This document shows positions 1 through 12,466 of a DNA stretch of 64,000 bases, piece by piece. The notes under the pieces are model-generated. The model saw only the letters and a list, made by a program, of their open reading frames with translations. It was not told the DNA's origin and ran no database searches. Numbering within the stretch: position 1 is the stretch's first letter; every line of letters begins with the position of its first letter. This DNA comes from Setophaga petechia. Its lineage: Eukaryota > Chordata > Aves > Passeriformes > Parulidae. Made by a program: the position numbers and the translations under genes. The stretch covers positions 22,221,003 to 22,285,002 of the forward strand of contig JANCRA010000007.1 of assembly GCA_024362935.1 (NCBI GenBank). The letters run 5' to 3'.

Positions 1-284
1 CAAGAAAAATTTTGAATCTTCTCTAATTTATCTAATTTCTTAAAACATTTCCATAACACATACTGAGGAATTAGATTTCCTGACTTTCACAAGCCACTGC
101 TTCTCTTGAAGCACTAGGTTCCATTTCCCATCAAAATCATACAGTGCTCTCTTTCCTACCGTATTATATAAAAATGACAACTAACGTAAGTGATTTATAA
201 CTGAGACTGAAGTGTCATGTAAGCATGAATATGGTCTGTACCTCCATTAATATATGAAACACACTCCAACCCAGAAAGTCATAC
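1..284 (-). other. ADGRA intron, start of next downstream intron
   Basis: Begins at the GTATGA donor after the exon ending at 285. AT-rich non-coding sequence; I see no exon, known repeat or RNA gene in it. Confidence 0.8.
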
Positions 285-449
285 CTGAAATCTCCCTTGT
301 TGTTAATAATTCTTTCTGCAGGGCAGTAGGGAGCAGCTGTTTCAAGTACCACAATTTCTACTTGTTTAGTGCTATTTCCATAGGAATTCTTGACTAGACA
401 CTCCCAATCTCCAGTTGCATCAATGTCAATACTGGATAGGATAAGTTCA
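285..449 (-). CDS. ADGRA1: ADGRA exon: end of Ig domain and start of pre-GAIN segment
   Basis: A 165-bp exon. Its first base finishes an arginine codon from the previous exon, followed by [17 protein letters not shown] (second Ig cysteine), then [15 protein letters not shown] (N-S-T sequon) and [14 protein letters not shown]. The motif YCPxER..N.(K/R)GDFR follows the Ig domain in ADGRA2 and ADGRA3 and leads into WPRTLAG in the next exon, which is outside the window. It ends with AG, as needed for a split arginine codon. The acceptor is ttttattttttttag-like with a strong pyrimidine tract; the donor is CAG|GTATGA. No long ORF covers it, because it is short. Confidence 0.95.
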
Positions 450-3129
450 CTAAAAAAATAAAAGATTCATCATTTTATACACTCAATTATACAGATATCA
501 AGTCACTGGTTTTCTGACATTAACTTATTTTTTAAAGAAAATATCAGAATGGGGTTTGGTCTATGATATCAGAGGGTCAGACAGTATGGAAGTGGTAGTA
601 AGCTCTTAGCAGCACCAATTTGTATTGACTACTCAGGTGGTAACAGGCTATAACACAAATCACCACAAAAGAACATAAACTATTTATAAAAGTCCATTCT
701 GTTTTCCCCAGGTATTACAGAATATTTAGTTTGTTGCCTAACCAAGCACTTGGAAGTCAGAAAGGCATTTCAAGTGGACCACACAACCAACCCACAGAGA
801 ATGGGTTTGCCTTCAGCTGTGATTACAGATCCTGAGGCACTTTAGCACCAGAATCTGGCACTCTGCTATCAGGGGTAGAACTTTATTCAATTACACCAAC
901 TCTACAGATGTCATAGACCAAAAATAATGCTAACTACTGCATTTTAAGAAGGTAACACGTTATATCTTAAGCCTGCCATGGGGCTAGAAATAAGTTTTGC
1001 TACAGTTTTAAACAAATTACAGCTTTTGAAAGCAATTGGGAGGGGAAATGAAGTAGCATTTATCTGAAATATTTACTTTGCTTGACAGAAATGGCTTGTC
1101 TTTGAATATGCCTTGTGGTTTAGACAATTAAAAATTATGTGGGAAGAAATGCAGTTGGGTGAGAGAGAATGTACACTATAAAAATTGAAGGACTGAATTA
1201 ACAGTTAATAAATTTATTTCAAATCAAATTTAAAATAAAACCTGAAAAATTTACTTGTTGCCTTTAGCGGTTTTTTTGTAGAGCCTGAAATTTTGAAAGA
1301 TGATTTTCTCAAGAATCTACTATGGGGCTGTTATCTAGAGCCTCAGAAAACAAGTAAACCACAACAAATAGCCTTTGATTTAAGATAGTTGTTTCAGAAT
1401 TTCAGATATTTCTCCAGATATTCAGTGAAATTTATTATTAAATGGTAACTTTAAAAATATCACATTATTCCTATTTATGATGGCTTTGAACTCCAAGCAC
1501 CTTGGAACCCCCTATATTCATTTCACAATGAATTCTAACAGAGTTTTATAGCAAAAAATATAGAAAAAGTATTACTAGCTGTTCTGAGAGAGTAGCTCAG
1601 TATTTTACTGTCAAAAGAAGCAATTGTTCTCTTAAGAAGTCTCAGGTGAATAGCCCAGTAACAGCAGCCTCTCAGCTAATTTTTAATATATCTTTTTGCA
1701 TTCAGGGAGAAGTACTTCACAGAAATTAGCTAGTTTAAGAATGTTTTAATTAAATATTATATTTCATACATCACAACAATCTCACATTATTATAGACAGT
1801 TAAGAAAGATCATATTCCTAGAGCTTACAAAAACAATTATGCATAAAGCTTTTTCACTGAAAGAAAAGGCAGAGGTTATATTCACTTGTGGCATCAAGAT
1901 GTGGAGACTTCAAAATTGAATAGAATGTATGATAGTTGTGCTGATCTACTGATATATTTCCTAGAAAACATCTACAACAATTGTTAATAATAAGAATGTG
2001 ATAAAAATGGAAACAATGATGATGGTGATAGGTAAATATCATATTTCAGCTTACTATAAATTTTACAATTAATCAGTATGCAGATAAATAAATATAATTG
2101 TAGATATTCCATTTATTCAAACTGCTGAAATGTGTTCTGATGTAAATGTATCTGCTGCTTAACAGGTCTCCCCTTAGTAGATGAAGTTTCCTAGACTCAG
2201 AGACAAATATTTACTGGTACACCAGCCTTGTTTCTGATACAAACGCAATACTTGAACACTGGTTCAAATTGTCTCAAAAGACAAGAAATTCCTCACATTC
2301 ACACTTTTAATCTTCTATTGCCCTTTCTTCAGAAGGTGATAAAAAACAAGCCAGAATAGGTTTATGCAATATAGTGCCTAGATCATGAAATTGTCTCTGA
2401 ATTGCCATCTGGCCACTGTAAATGATGCATTCATTTATATTCCTCTTGGAATATTGTGATAGCAAGCCCAATGGTGAAACTGTTCATTTACTTACCATCT
2501 GGATATGACAAATGATAAATTGATCTTATATCTCTGGAGAATTTGGGGGACTGAATTTAAAAAGAAATGTTTTAATACTCAAAAAAAGCAGTCAGCTTGA
2601 TCCTTTAGCATTCTCTCTGCTTATAATCTTTGGAGACTTCGACTTCACAGTCCTGGTAGACCAGAAGAAAGGGGTGGGCCTTTCCTGGTTACAGAATTTT
2701 AAAACTCTATTTCTCAAAGTTTTCTAGTAGGTCAGTTACATATTTTAAGTCTTGGCGTGGTTGCATAAGCACGCCCAGAGACTCTCACTCATAGTCAAAA
2801 GGCATTCTTGATCTCTCTTGGCAATGGCAACAAGTCTTTGATAAGGGCAAGAACTCTCCCATAACCTGAGAACGTGGCAGGACTCTGATTTAGGAGCTTG
2901 ACAAAACCTCAAAAGAATTAATAGAGGATGGCTCCTTTGGCTGTATTCTTTTCTTGACTGTGCTATCTCACAGGAGCTAATAAACATTGGGCCACTAGTG
3001 CCAACAATCTTGCCCCAGCTATGCAGCGTTCCTAAGGATGGAATATGAGTCAACAAGCATTCCTACGCCCTCTGCATTAGCAATCACATCCCACTCCTCA
3101 GCAGTGTGACAGTTGCCACTTTTCAAGGA

Positions 3130-3385
3130 AATTTTGACTTTCAGGATGAGAAGAAATGGCCTCAAGTTGCAGCAGGGGGAAGGTTTAGATCAGATATTAT
3201 GAAAAGGGTGGTCTGGCATTGGAACAGGCTGCCCAGCAGAACTGTGGAATCATCTCCCAGAAAGTGTTCAAAATACCATGTGGATGCAGCACCTGGGGAT
3301 ATGGTTTAATGCCAAACACTTGGCCTTGATGATCTTAGAGGATTTTTCAAACCATAACAATTCTGTGATATTCTATGATGATAAA
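3130..3385 (+). mobile_element. CR1-type LINE 3' fragment
   Basis: Degraded, 5'-truncated copy of a chicken-repeat-1 retrotransposon in plus orientation. Diagnostic sequence includes GGCCTCAAGTTGCAGCAGGG, AGGTTTAGATCAGATATTA and CATTGGAACAGGCTGCCCAG, ending near 3365-3385 in the ATTCTATGAT-type repeats that close CR1 elements. The frame at 3106-3309 still reads GRFRSDIMK, then HWNRLPSRTVESS and finally GDMV, the C-terminus of CR1 ORF2, with a short deletion where NFFTE usually stands. CR1 elements insert without target-site duplications, so the boundaries are approximate. Defective: only the last part of ORF2 and the 3' end remain. Confidence 0.85.
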
Positions 3386-5155
3386 ATGAAGTCAGATATT
3401 CATGAGATGGTATCAAGGCTAACTGAATAGGAAGACTGCTGCCTGATGAGAAAAGGATGACTAGCAGGTTTTTCTCAACTTTCCCTTTGAAATTACAGTG
3501 ACCTTCTCATTAAAAACATTGAAAAGAGGAAAGAGAATATACACGATTCGTTTTTGTACTGGGAAATTTCATGCATGGTAGAATCTCTTTTTACAAATGT
3601 GATGATTGACATATTGAAAAATTAATTAAAATGTACAGCTGATGGAATTGCATGAAAAAGTTGTTCTGATAGTCAACTGAAGCCCATGGTATTTGTCATT
3701 ATAAAGAGAGGAACAATAATACACACGGAAGCCATACTCATGTAATCAAGTAACCTATGACAAAAGAGTTCTATTTGAGGCATAGTTTTGCATTGCTACA
3801 GCTATGCATAACTAATTAGACAATCAGAAGTAGGTCTCATTATGCAAAGTTACTCAGCCATGTCCTGAAGAAGTACTATAGCGACATTTACTGTACGCCC
3901 CAGCAGTCATCTGCATGCCAGGAAACAAAGTAACAAATAAAGAAGGGACTTTAACACCGTGTTTTGATTGGCTTTCCACAAGAAATACTTTGAAGTCTGA
4001 CTTGAGTTTCTGTAAGATTTAGGAAGAACCGAATGGTCTTCCTGCAGGAAAATAAAAATTATTTACTCTGACTCAGGAGACATGTAGGTTTTCTCATATT
4101 CTTCTTCAGACAGATAAATAGCTAATGTGTTCCCACAGTTCAGGCAGAAGGTCTGCACAACATGCCTCCAACCCATACCACCTTAAATTATTAATACTAA
4201 CATGCAATTTAAAAAATGAGTGTTGGTCTCCAGAGTACAGTGCTGCTCGCAATACAGCCTTTCACAGGGGACATAAGGTTAAAACATGGAAAATGAAGAG
4301 AGAATCTGTAAATCAAGGCACTTGTCTGAACTCAAATTGCTGGTCTGATCTCTCTGACAAAATTAGTTATTTACCCTTGAAAGAAACAGCTTTAGAAGGC
4401 TGATGGCCTTTGAAGTAAACTTGTGTCCAGGCAACAGCGAGGAAAAAAGGAAGATGAAAGTTGGCATTCATTTGATGCAAGATGTCTAGCAAGTATTTTC
4501 AGGTGTAATCAATTTCTCATACACAGAGGTAATGCAATACACTTTTTTTTTCTTTTGATTGCATATAAAGACAAAGCTTAATTTACCATTTAATACCATC
4601 TGTGGGTACCCAAGAAATGTAATGTGCTATAACATACTTTTTCTATAGTTTAACTATCAGCTAATTTGTTCACATTCTAGAACCATGACGAGAGTTGGAA
4701 AGGACCTAGATTTAATAACAATATACTAACAGGAAAAAAAACAAACAACAGAGGGACAAAACCACAACAAAACAAATAAAAATCTACTTCAAAAAAATTA
4801 ATTTTACAATTTCAAATTATTTGTCAAATGCATATTACTTTAACATGATACAAATGCAGAAATAAATTATATAATAAATATTTTATGGGCTGGTTGATAT
4901 ATTAGGGTTAGAATACTGACCTCTTTTACTTGCCCACTTGGAAGAAATTTGGAAAGATCTAAAAAGAAGGTAGGACAGCAGTTTCCTATATAAGAACTTC
5001 AGGAACGATCTCTATTCTTTCTCAGTATTTGGTGTCTCTCTTACAGTGTAAACTTTATTTTGTAATGGCCAGGAGCCACTCAATCACAATACCATAAACA
5101 ATTACATATAGCGAGGGTTTTATCCTGCAGGGAGATAAGGGAGGGGAAATGGAAT

Positions 5156-5194
5156 GGAATTTCATGGAATTCCAGCATATTCATGGGAATATGC
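5156..5194. repeat. Two adjacent small palindromes
   Basis: GGAATT-TCATGG-AATTCC at 5156-5173 and GCATATTC-ATGG-GAATATGC at 5175-5194. Arms of 6 and 8 bp, both perfect, one base apart. Confidence 0.88.
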
Positions 5195-8100
5195 CCTACA
5201 ATACATTCTCAATGTTGAGCAGATTGAAATATATGAAAATTAAAAAGTAATTCAGTTGTTGTTTTAATATTTCTATCAAGTGTTTCTTTGTAGAAATTGT
5301 TTGGTTCGCCAATGTTTAGGGTGGTTTACCTGGCACTGGATTCTGGATGTATGCCATAAATGCTCTGATATGCTCACATTTGGTTCACAGATTTACAAAC
5401 TAATGCCTAGACTCAGAGAAAATGTATAATTATATCTAACACTGATGTTGACAGGAAAAGTACTTTAGAAAAAGCCAGCCCTGAGATGTTGACTCCCAAC
5501 TGCTGCTACAGTGCAGCATGTCCTCAGCTGTGTAGCTGCAGCTGTTTGAAGGGCCACATTAAAATCATTCTGGCCTTAAAAAGTCAAAGCAAAACCCTCT
5601 GATTCTCCCTTGTGGGGGATGAAGCGTCAATTTTTGTTCTTACTACTGAACATTTCAGAGTTGTGGCTGGATAGACCCGTATGTAGCTGCTGGATATAAG
5701 CAGAGATGGAAGTAAGAGGTCAAAATTTAGTGCAAGGCATCTTAATCTGGTCTCAACACCAAAGAAAGTGTATTTTTGTATCGTTCTTCAACGACCCCAT
5801 CAAAATGTTTTAGTAGTTCTGACTAACTATATTTCTAAGGTATTTTAATTCTAGCTGCCAAAATATTTATTTTTTTTTGGTGAAAATACCTATTTTTCAA
5901 TCATGTTTCAATAAGCACTTACCCAAATTAAGCCTACAGGTTTTATGATACAGCACAACTCTTAGGTAATGGTCTATTACTTTAATGACAAAGGGTATCA
6001 TGGTTGCTGCTTTTGCTTTTCACTGTATCAGTCTCTCCACAGGTTATATTTTAAAATATTCCCCACACTGATTAGTAATAAAACTGTCATTGATTTTATT
6101 CAGGTAATTGAAATATTTTTAGATAAAAGACCTAACTTTAATTAATCTTCCAAATTAATTCACATGAAGGTACTCTTAATCTCAAATTATGAAATCCTTA
6201 CCCTGGGCATTTAATAATATTCTGCAATAATTTAAAATATTATTTTCCTATCTGATATTTAAGAAGACTGTTTGTGCAGTCACATCTGTCAGTAGTTCTT
6301 TTCTGCTTCCAGTGCCTGAAATGAGTTGTATACAATTGCCTACAGGGTTTAAAGTGACCTCAAAATAATACAGAAATATTGATTTACAATTTAAACTGTT
6401 ATTTTGCTTCATTTGTTTCCTAACTCCTTGACAGCTAAAGGTCAAACTGGGTCAATTAGGTAGAGCAAAAAATATCAGCACTGAAAATTTCTGCTTATCT
6501 CCCTGGATTTCTCAGTGTGACCCATAGCAGCTCATCTCCAAAATACTCGTGCAGCAGAACACAAAGTGATTATAAAATATCTGCATTTCTGAATCAAGTT
6601 ACTTGGATTTGTTCATATCTGAACTTTCAGTCAAGTGTCCAACCTACCAACATCCTTATCAGGGATTTTCAGACTGTTTTTTTACCTAGGACCAGTTCAA
6701 ACCACTGCTGCCTGCTTCATGTTTTTTCCAGATGCATTCCTGCCCAAACTGTCAACAAAGTTGAGGGATCATCTGGGTCACTACATGCCTTGAATTTCTG
6801 CCTTTCACACAGAGGTCCTGGAAGCATTTTGTTCTTTCTTACAGGAAGTGTCTGCCTGGATCTCAAACTTGTCACGATACCACCTGTCTACTCATGGAAT
6901 CAATTTCCTTTCCCTAATCATATTTTAAATAATCTTTATACTTCTAGTAAACTGCCTCAATCAAGCTCCTAATTCTTTACTAACACATGCAGCGATAATT
7001 TCAAACAATAAAAAAGTATTAATTGGTCTCAACCTCCTGTTTGGATAATGTAAATTATGATCAAAAGTTTCAAACCACAACATTTAATAGGTTTGAAATT
7101 TTTTTGTACCTTTGCTATTACAAGTGGACCCTGATTTCAAATTCTTCCTTTCTCCTGCACATTTTTGAGATTTTTCACATAATCATACACCTCTCATGTC
7201 AAACACTGCTATTTCATTATTTACTTGGCAGTGGCCACTGTCACAATGTAAAGAAGCACTTAGAGGATTTTAAACAAATCCTTAAGCCTAAACTTTTTTT
7301 TTTAATTAAAAACCCCCACAAAATTAAGTGGCTTTGTCAACCATTTTAATAAGACTGACATACTTAGCACAGAGTATAACAGAAAAACACAAGTCTCAGG
7401 GGATCAAAATTCAGTCCTAAGAAACTGTATTTCCAGTGGCAAATCCATCTACACAACAAAAATTACATCTGAAAATAACTTTTGATCCTAGCACCTGTTA
7501 GCCTAGGTTTAGTTGAGAGCATGTTGGTTTCTCCAGCTGCAGCTCTCCTTTTTATGGGTTCTTAACTTTCTTCACAGTTTAATGTTTTCAGAAGGAGCAC
7601 TCGTGGACTGTAATGGTCCCAGAGCAGCGATTACAGCTGTCAGGGCATAAGCACTGTTAAACACTCTACACAAGGATTTGCAGACTAGAAATTAAAAGAC
7701 TTCCAAATTGTCATTATATTCTTTGTGGTAAATTAAGAAACTTCTTGAAAATTAAAGTATCTCTGCCACTGTGGAGATTCTTGGTTCATAGAGCTACAAT
7801 AGTTTCTTTTTCTAGTTTAATCTTCTAATAACTGTCCTGCTAGCTTCTCCAAACACTAAAAGGGAAGAGTGGGGAAGCTGGGAAAGATGCTGTGCTGCAG
7901 AGAATCCTACATGACCTTCCTTCTATTTAGTTTCAGGGATATCAGAGAACCAGAACATGTTGAGTTAGAATTACTGCTTATTATTGAACTGATGTAATAT
8001 TCCAGGCTAAAGAAACGAGGCTGCCTTCATGGAAGCATCCTTAACAAATTCAGCTAGATCTATACACAAATGATAGGAAATTAGTCCCACATCACATGTA

Positions 8101-8813
8101 TATTTTCATATATGACTGTGACATTTATACACAGGCATAATGACAGAAGATTAAACACCAGCAAAATCAAATATTATTATCATTGGCAAGAAATGATAAA
8201 TGCAAGCCAGCAGCAGAATTGAAAACACCTTTTCAAGATCTCCTGTAAGGGAAAACTCCTTGCCAAGAAAAATGTCACAGACCGGAATACAGTTCAAAAC
8301 TTTAGTTTAATTATTGTAACAAAAATATTTATTTTAGTTTATTCTGCTTTATCATAGGAGACAAAAACCACACATTTGGATATTTTACCCTTCTACTGTG
8401 CCAGTTAATAAAACAGAAGGGTTTAACATGATATTTGTGTTGTAAATCCATGTCCAGAAATATCTGGAATTACCCAATAAAATAACCACCTAAAAATGTT
8501 TGAATAAGCAGCTTTTGGAACATGACTACACCTCTTTGTTCAAAACCAGCTATAGAAATCTTTAAATTGCTAAGCAGCACAGGCCAAAGTCTGTCCTTTA
8601 GTGCAATTACAGAAAGCCACAGAGAGTGGACTTTTGGTGTAACGACTAGGTATGCAAAGGCAAAATATGATCCTGCAAGAAGTGATTTCAAGTTACCTTT
8701 ATTTTTAGTCCAAATCATATACTTAACATTTGATAGCCTCAGGGAGTCCTTCTGATGTTCAGTGCCTTTTACAACCGTGATTTACCCTTAAGAAGTATCA
8801 CAAATTAGTGTGT

Positions 8814-8872
8814 AATAGCATGTAACTAGCATACTAATACATGCTATTGTAACATGTAACAAGCATGCTATT
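8814..8872. repeat. Inverted and direct repeat cluster (AATAGCATG / CATGCTATT)
   Basis: AATAGCATG at 8814-8822 is the perfect reverse complement of CATGCTATT at 8840-8848, which occurs again at 8864-8872. ATGTAAC also occurs twice within the cluster. Confidence 0.85.
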
Positions 8873-9405
8873 ATATATTATTTCAATTTTTTATTATAAT
8901 AATTATATAAATTAAGATATAATATACTTGGTCATAAAGATGGGATTAACATTAAGAAATGCTAAAGATAATTTTAATAGTCACAACATGGCAAATATTT
9001 TCTTACTTTCAACAATACATGTCTTTACATTTTAAAAAATTGACTTTGAAATAGTACAGTTTTTAAAAGTAGGTTTGAAAGTATATCTTTAATAGGTTAA
9101 TTCTGATCAGCACCTAGATCAAAGAAGAGGCACAGCTGCTTGAGTATTAGCATTTTTGGCTGGATAAGGATTATGCTCTATGGTCAATGCCCTTCTATCT
9201 TACAAAGTGTCATGTATAATGCAAATAAATGAGGAATTAAAATGTTGAATGCTTTTCAACAGCTGTTTAAGGACTTAGTTTTATTCAAAAATATTTCGTC
9301 TTATTTTAACAGTCTTTATCACATAACTTAGCAAGTCAGAGTATTTTTCCAGTCTATAACAGCAAATGTGATGGTGTACTTAAAGAACATTTTTTCTGAA
9401 TAGAT

Positions 9406-9437
9406 GTGCATACTGCACATTCCAGTGCATACTGCAC
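9406..9437. repeat. Duplicated self-complementary 13-mer
   Basis: GTGCATACTGCAC at 9406-9418 and again at 9425-9437 (period 19). Each copy has GTGCA/TGCAC arms. Confidence 0.88.
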
Positions 9438-9599
9438 CATCAGCATCAAGGTCACCTATTAAATGGCACAGTAAACAAGATAGGCAGGAGATCAACCATC
9501 CTTATTAAAATATGCTACGGTAGACAATGGTTTTTATTTTACAGTCTGGCAAAAAATAAGTAATGTAAGGTAAAAATCAGCCAAGCTACTTACAGCTTT

Positions 9600-9613
9600 A
9601 AAAAAAAAAAAAA
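9600..9613. repeat. Poly(A) run, 14 nt
   Basis: Fourteen A in a row; no recognisable retroposed sequence upstream of it. Confidence 0.9.
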
Positions 9614-10969
9614 GATAGCTATTTTGGAAACAATTTTAGACTATTTATTTTAGTTTATTACTATGCTTTAAAAATTACTTATACAGTGCAAAATATAATT
9701 CAGTTGAAAAACATAATGAGGTGATTAACAGCATGTATTTTAATTTTGATATAATGGAAATAGGAAGAACAGATTTTAATTTAAGTGACTTGGCAGTTAT
9801 ATAATAGCTCATGCACGTGGCATTACTGTACTAATTGGTCTAATAGTCCTTTTCATTGATATTAGAAGAAAGGCAGGAGTTCTGAGAATAGGCCAGATCT
9901 ACACCTCTAGATCTATGGGACTCCATAAGGGGTCAAATAATCAGTGGGTAGATGAAATTAATAAAGCCAGAAGTCCCCAGTGGACAGGATTTAATTTGAC
10001 TCCCTTCATAACTTCTATTTGATAGTTCAAGAAGCATTTCAGGTCAATTATATTAATAGAAACTGTTTGAGTGAAAAGATGTTAATGATTATCCAGAGCT
10101 AATTAGCATACTTATTTTCACTCCATCTTCTACAAAGAGAAAGGCAGAACATGCACACAGAATCAGACTCTCTTTTTGATCAGTGATGGAAACTGGCAGA
10201 GGACAAAAGGATGTGTGCAACAACTTAGCAGCTTTTAGTGACAAGCCAATACTCTGTGATGAAACCCAAAAATAAACACTGAAATTTATAATTTATTAAA
10301 TAATGTTTAACAGGAAAACTGAAGCAAAATTGGAACATTACAGTCACTGCCAAATTTTAGTCTTTGCTTCTTTTATATAAGCCTACTCTGCTTCACTCCT
10401 CTTGCACTTTTCACATCAGCAAATGCATCTGTAGATCTCTGTATCTCAAGCACACAGGCACATAGACAGTAGAAGTCACAGAAAATCGAGAAATATTTAA
10501 TAAGAAACAAAAATGAGATTACTTAACTAAAGAATATGGGATCTAGTATATTAGAACCTGCAAAAACTAATAAAATTATTTATTTTCAATTGATAGTTCT
10601 TCATAGGTCCATCATTTATGGTGGATGGTGTCATGAAGAAGCAGTTTGGCTATAAGCCAGTCATATGCTCTGAAGCTTTTCTTCTTTTCTTGTTTTTTTC
10701 TGTTTCTTCGCATGGTTCACTGTATAAGAAACATTTTATCTGGTTCAAACCCATATCTGATCAAATCTGGATACTTAGACTCAAAAAGTACAATTTGGAA
10801 TCACAACCAATCATAGCCATGAAAAATCCCTACCTTAGTGCTCAGATTCAAGCACACAATTGAGTTGCTTGAAATTAAACAACTCCTGGTGTTTTAATGA
10901 GGCTTGTTGCAAGCGTCAGACCCGTTCCCCTTGCCTGCACGCCTGGCAGTGCCAAGAGGAGTGCGTTAC

Positions 10970-11183
10970 CGTGTGATCAGGCAGCAGTCATGGATGATGC
11001 TGTCCTCCACGAAGACGCCGCTCTCCTCGTCGGTTTCGATCAGGCGCCCCGCGTGGTACCACTGCACCTGCGTGCTGTTGTCCACGTAAGTTGCAGTGCA
11101 CTGGAAGGGCAGGCGGTCTCCATGGAAAACCACTTGTCTTTGTGATGGGATCAGCTCGAAGAGAGGAAGTTCCAGAGGCCCAG
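10970..11183 (-). CDS. ADGRA1: ADGRA immunoglobulin-domain exon
   Basis: A 214-bp exon coding most of the single extracellular Ig-like domain. Readable segments in order are GPLELPLFELIPSQRQVVF, HGDRLPFQC with the first Ig cysteine, YVDNSTQVQWYH with the core tryptophan and an N-S-T sequon, ETDEESGVFVED, and IHDCCLIT. RQVVF.GD.LPFQC is shared across ADGRA2 and ADGRA3. ELPLFE and ETDE lean to ADGRA3, GDRLPFQC and IHDC to ADGRA2, hence the unsettled paralogue. The acceptor is tttccctgcag; the donor CG|GTAACG is off consensus after the GT. The exon and its downstream flank are strikingly CpG-rich compared with everything around them. The open frame begins in intron at 11223; the true exon starts at 11183. 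Confidence 0.95.
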
Positions 11184-11429
11184 CTGCAGGGAAAACAAAA
11201 TAAAAATAGGAAAACAAAGTCACAATTAATTCCTCTCTTATGAATATTGTAACATGAGCTGGTTGTATACCATTCTAGCTTCTTATATCTTCATGTGAAA
11301 ATTTAGACTTACTAGATATGACCCACTGCAGTCTGATCATGTTGTGAGTTCTAGAGATCACTTTTTTTTCACTGGTGTGAGCCCAGGTAAACACAGGATT
11401 ACCAGAATATCTACAGAAAATGAGTTTCA

Positions 11430-11515
11430 TGAAACAGGTCACAGTATGGTTGAGGTTGGAAGGGATCTTTTGAGATGCTCCAACCCAACCTCCTTCTCAA
11501 GGCAGGTTGCTTTAC
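11430..11515 (-). mobile_element. Short CR1-type LINE 3' remnant
   Basis: The sequence GGTTGAGGTTGGAAGGGATC followed by GATGCTCCAACCCAACC is the complement of the CR1 3' end, so the element lies on the minus strand. Only about 85 bp are recognisable. It sits 250 bp upstream (on the gene strand) of the Ig exon acceptor. Boundaries are estimated. Confidence 0.72.
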
Positions 11516-12311
11516 TATACAAGTGTACAGAATAAAAAAGTGAGTCTTCCAATTAGAGAAAAAATACAGCTATTAATATAGGTTCAGTTAACATTTACAA
11601 GACCACTTCATGGTCAGTAGGGGAAATGCCCACTTTGTTTCAGAACAAAACTTACCACCTATAGTGCCTAGGCTGCTTCATATGCCTGGAATTTGGATAA
11701 TAAGACTAATAATAGTTAAACTTTCCTCTTAAGTTCAACTGTCCCCATGACTTTTCATTTCCCACTCCTTCTGCCAATTCCACAAGTCATCTCTACTCTC
11801 TAGATAATTACTTAACATTAAATATTTATCTAAGTAGCTCTTTTTATCTATTTAAAGATGAATACTTTTTACCATATTTTTAAATGAACTTTATCTCTCA
11901 AAGCTTTCTCCCAGAAACACCCCAATAATGAGAATACTGCACATTCTAAGCAGGCTACTCAAAAACCAGCTCTTGTAATCACAAATCCAAATGCCTAAAC
12001 ACAGTTTAAAAAAAATGCAAACAAGGAAGATACGTACATGTTTGGCCCTGATGAAAGTCTGCTATTTCATAGATTTGAGAGTGACTGAAGGTTATTTTCC
12101 TCAGTCCTAAATTCTCGTGAACATCATGCACAACAGCTCCTACAATGGAGCCTTTTCACCTCAGGCTCCAACACCAAATCAATTCACTGAGCCTGGATTG
12201 CTTTTTAACCTCAATCTGCAATCTCACCTTAGACAAAAGACCTATAGTCTTGCACCTTGGTTATCATTCTACCTTGATGAGAAAAGAGAATTTTAAAGCT
12301 AGATCTTATCC

Positions 12312-12325
12312 CTTCTTCTTCTTCT
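12312..12325. repeat. (CTT)n trinucleotide repeat, short
   Basis: CCTTCTTCTTCTTCT, about four units. Confidence 0.75.
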
Positions 12326-12452
12326 GTTTTCATTTAAAGGCCTCTCATCATTAATATCAATCCATCCTACAGAGTTGTCAGCTGAAAGGTCACCCTTCCA
12401 CCATTTGCACCACTAGTAACTACCTCAAACATCTATTTTTCTGACAAGTACC

Positions 12453-12466
12453 TTTTTTTTTTTTTT
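12453..12466. repeat. Poly(T) run, 14 nt
   Basis: Fourteen T in a row inside the 15.6-kb intron. Confidence 0.9.

Larger units (their letters stand above)
450..10969 (-). other. ADGRA intron of about 10.5 kb between the two Ig exons
   Basis: The flanking exons join in phase (CG + T gives arginine), so no exon is required here. It holds a plus-strand CR1 fragment near 3130-3385, paired small hairpins at 5156-5194, an inverted/direct repeat cluster at 8814-8872, a doubled 13-mer at 9406-9437 and an A14 run at 9600-9613. Several open frames of 60-151 codons occur on both strands (the longest at 6517-6972), but none has a recognisable domain. The last 70 bases, nearest the Ig exon, are GC- and CpG-rich. 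Confidence 0.8.

Noticed and set aside
6517..6972. 151-codon plus-strand ORF
   Set aside because: No recognisable domain, ordinary intronic base composition and serine/leucine-rich chance-like content.
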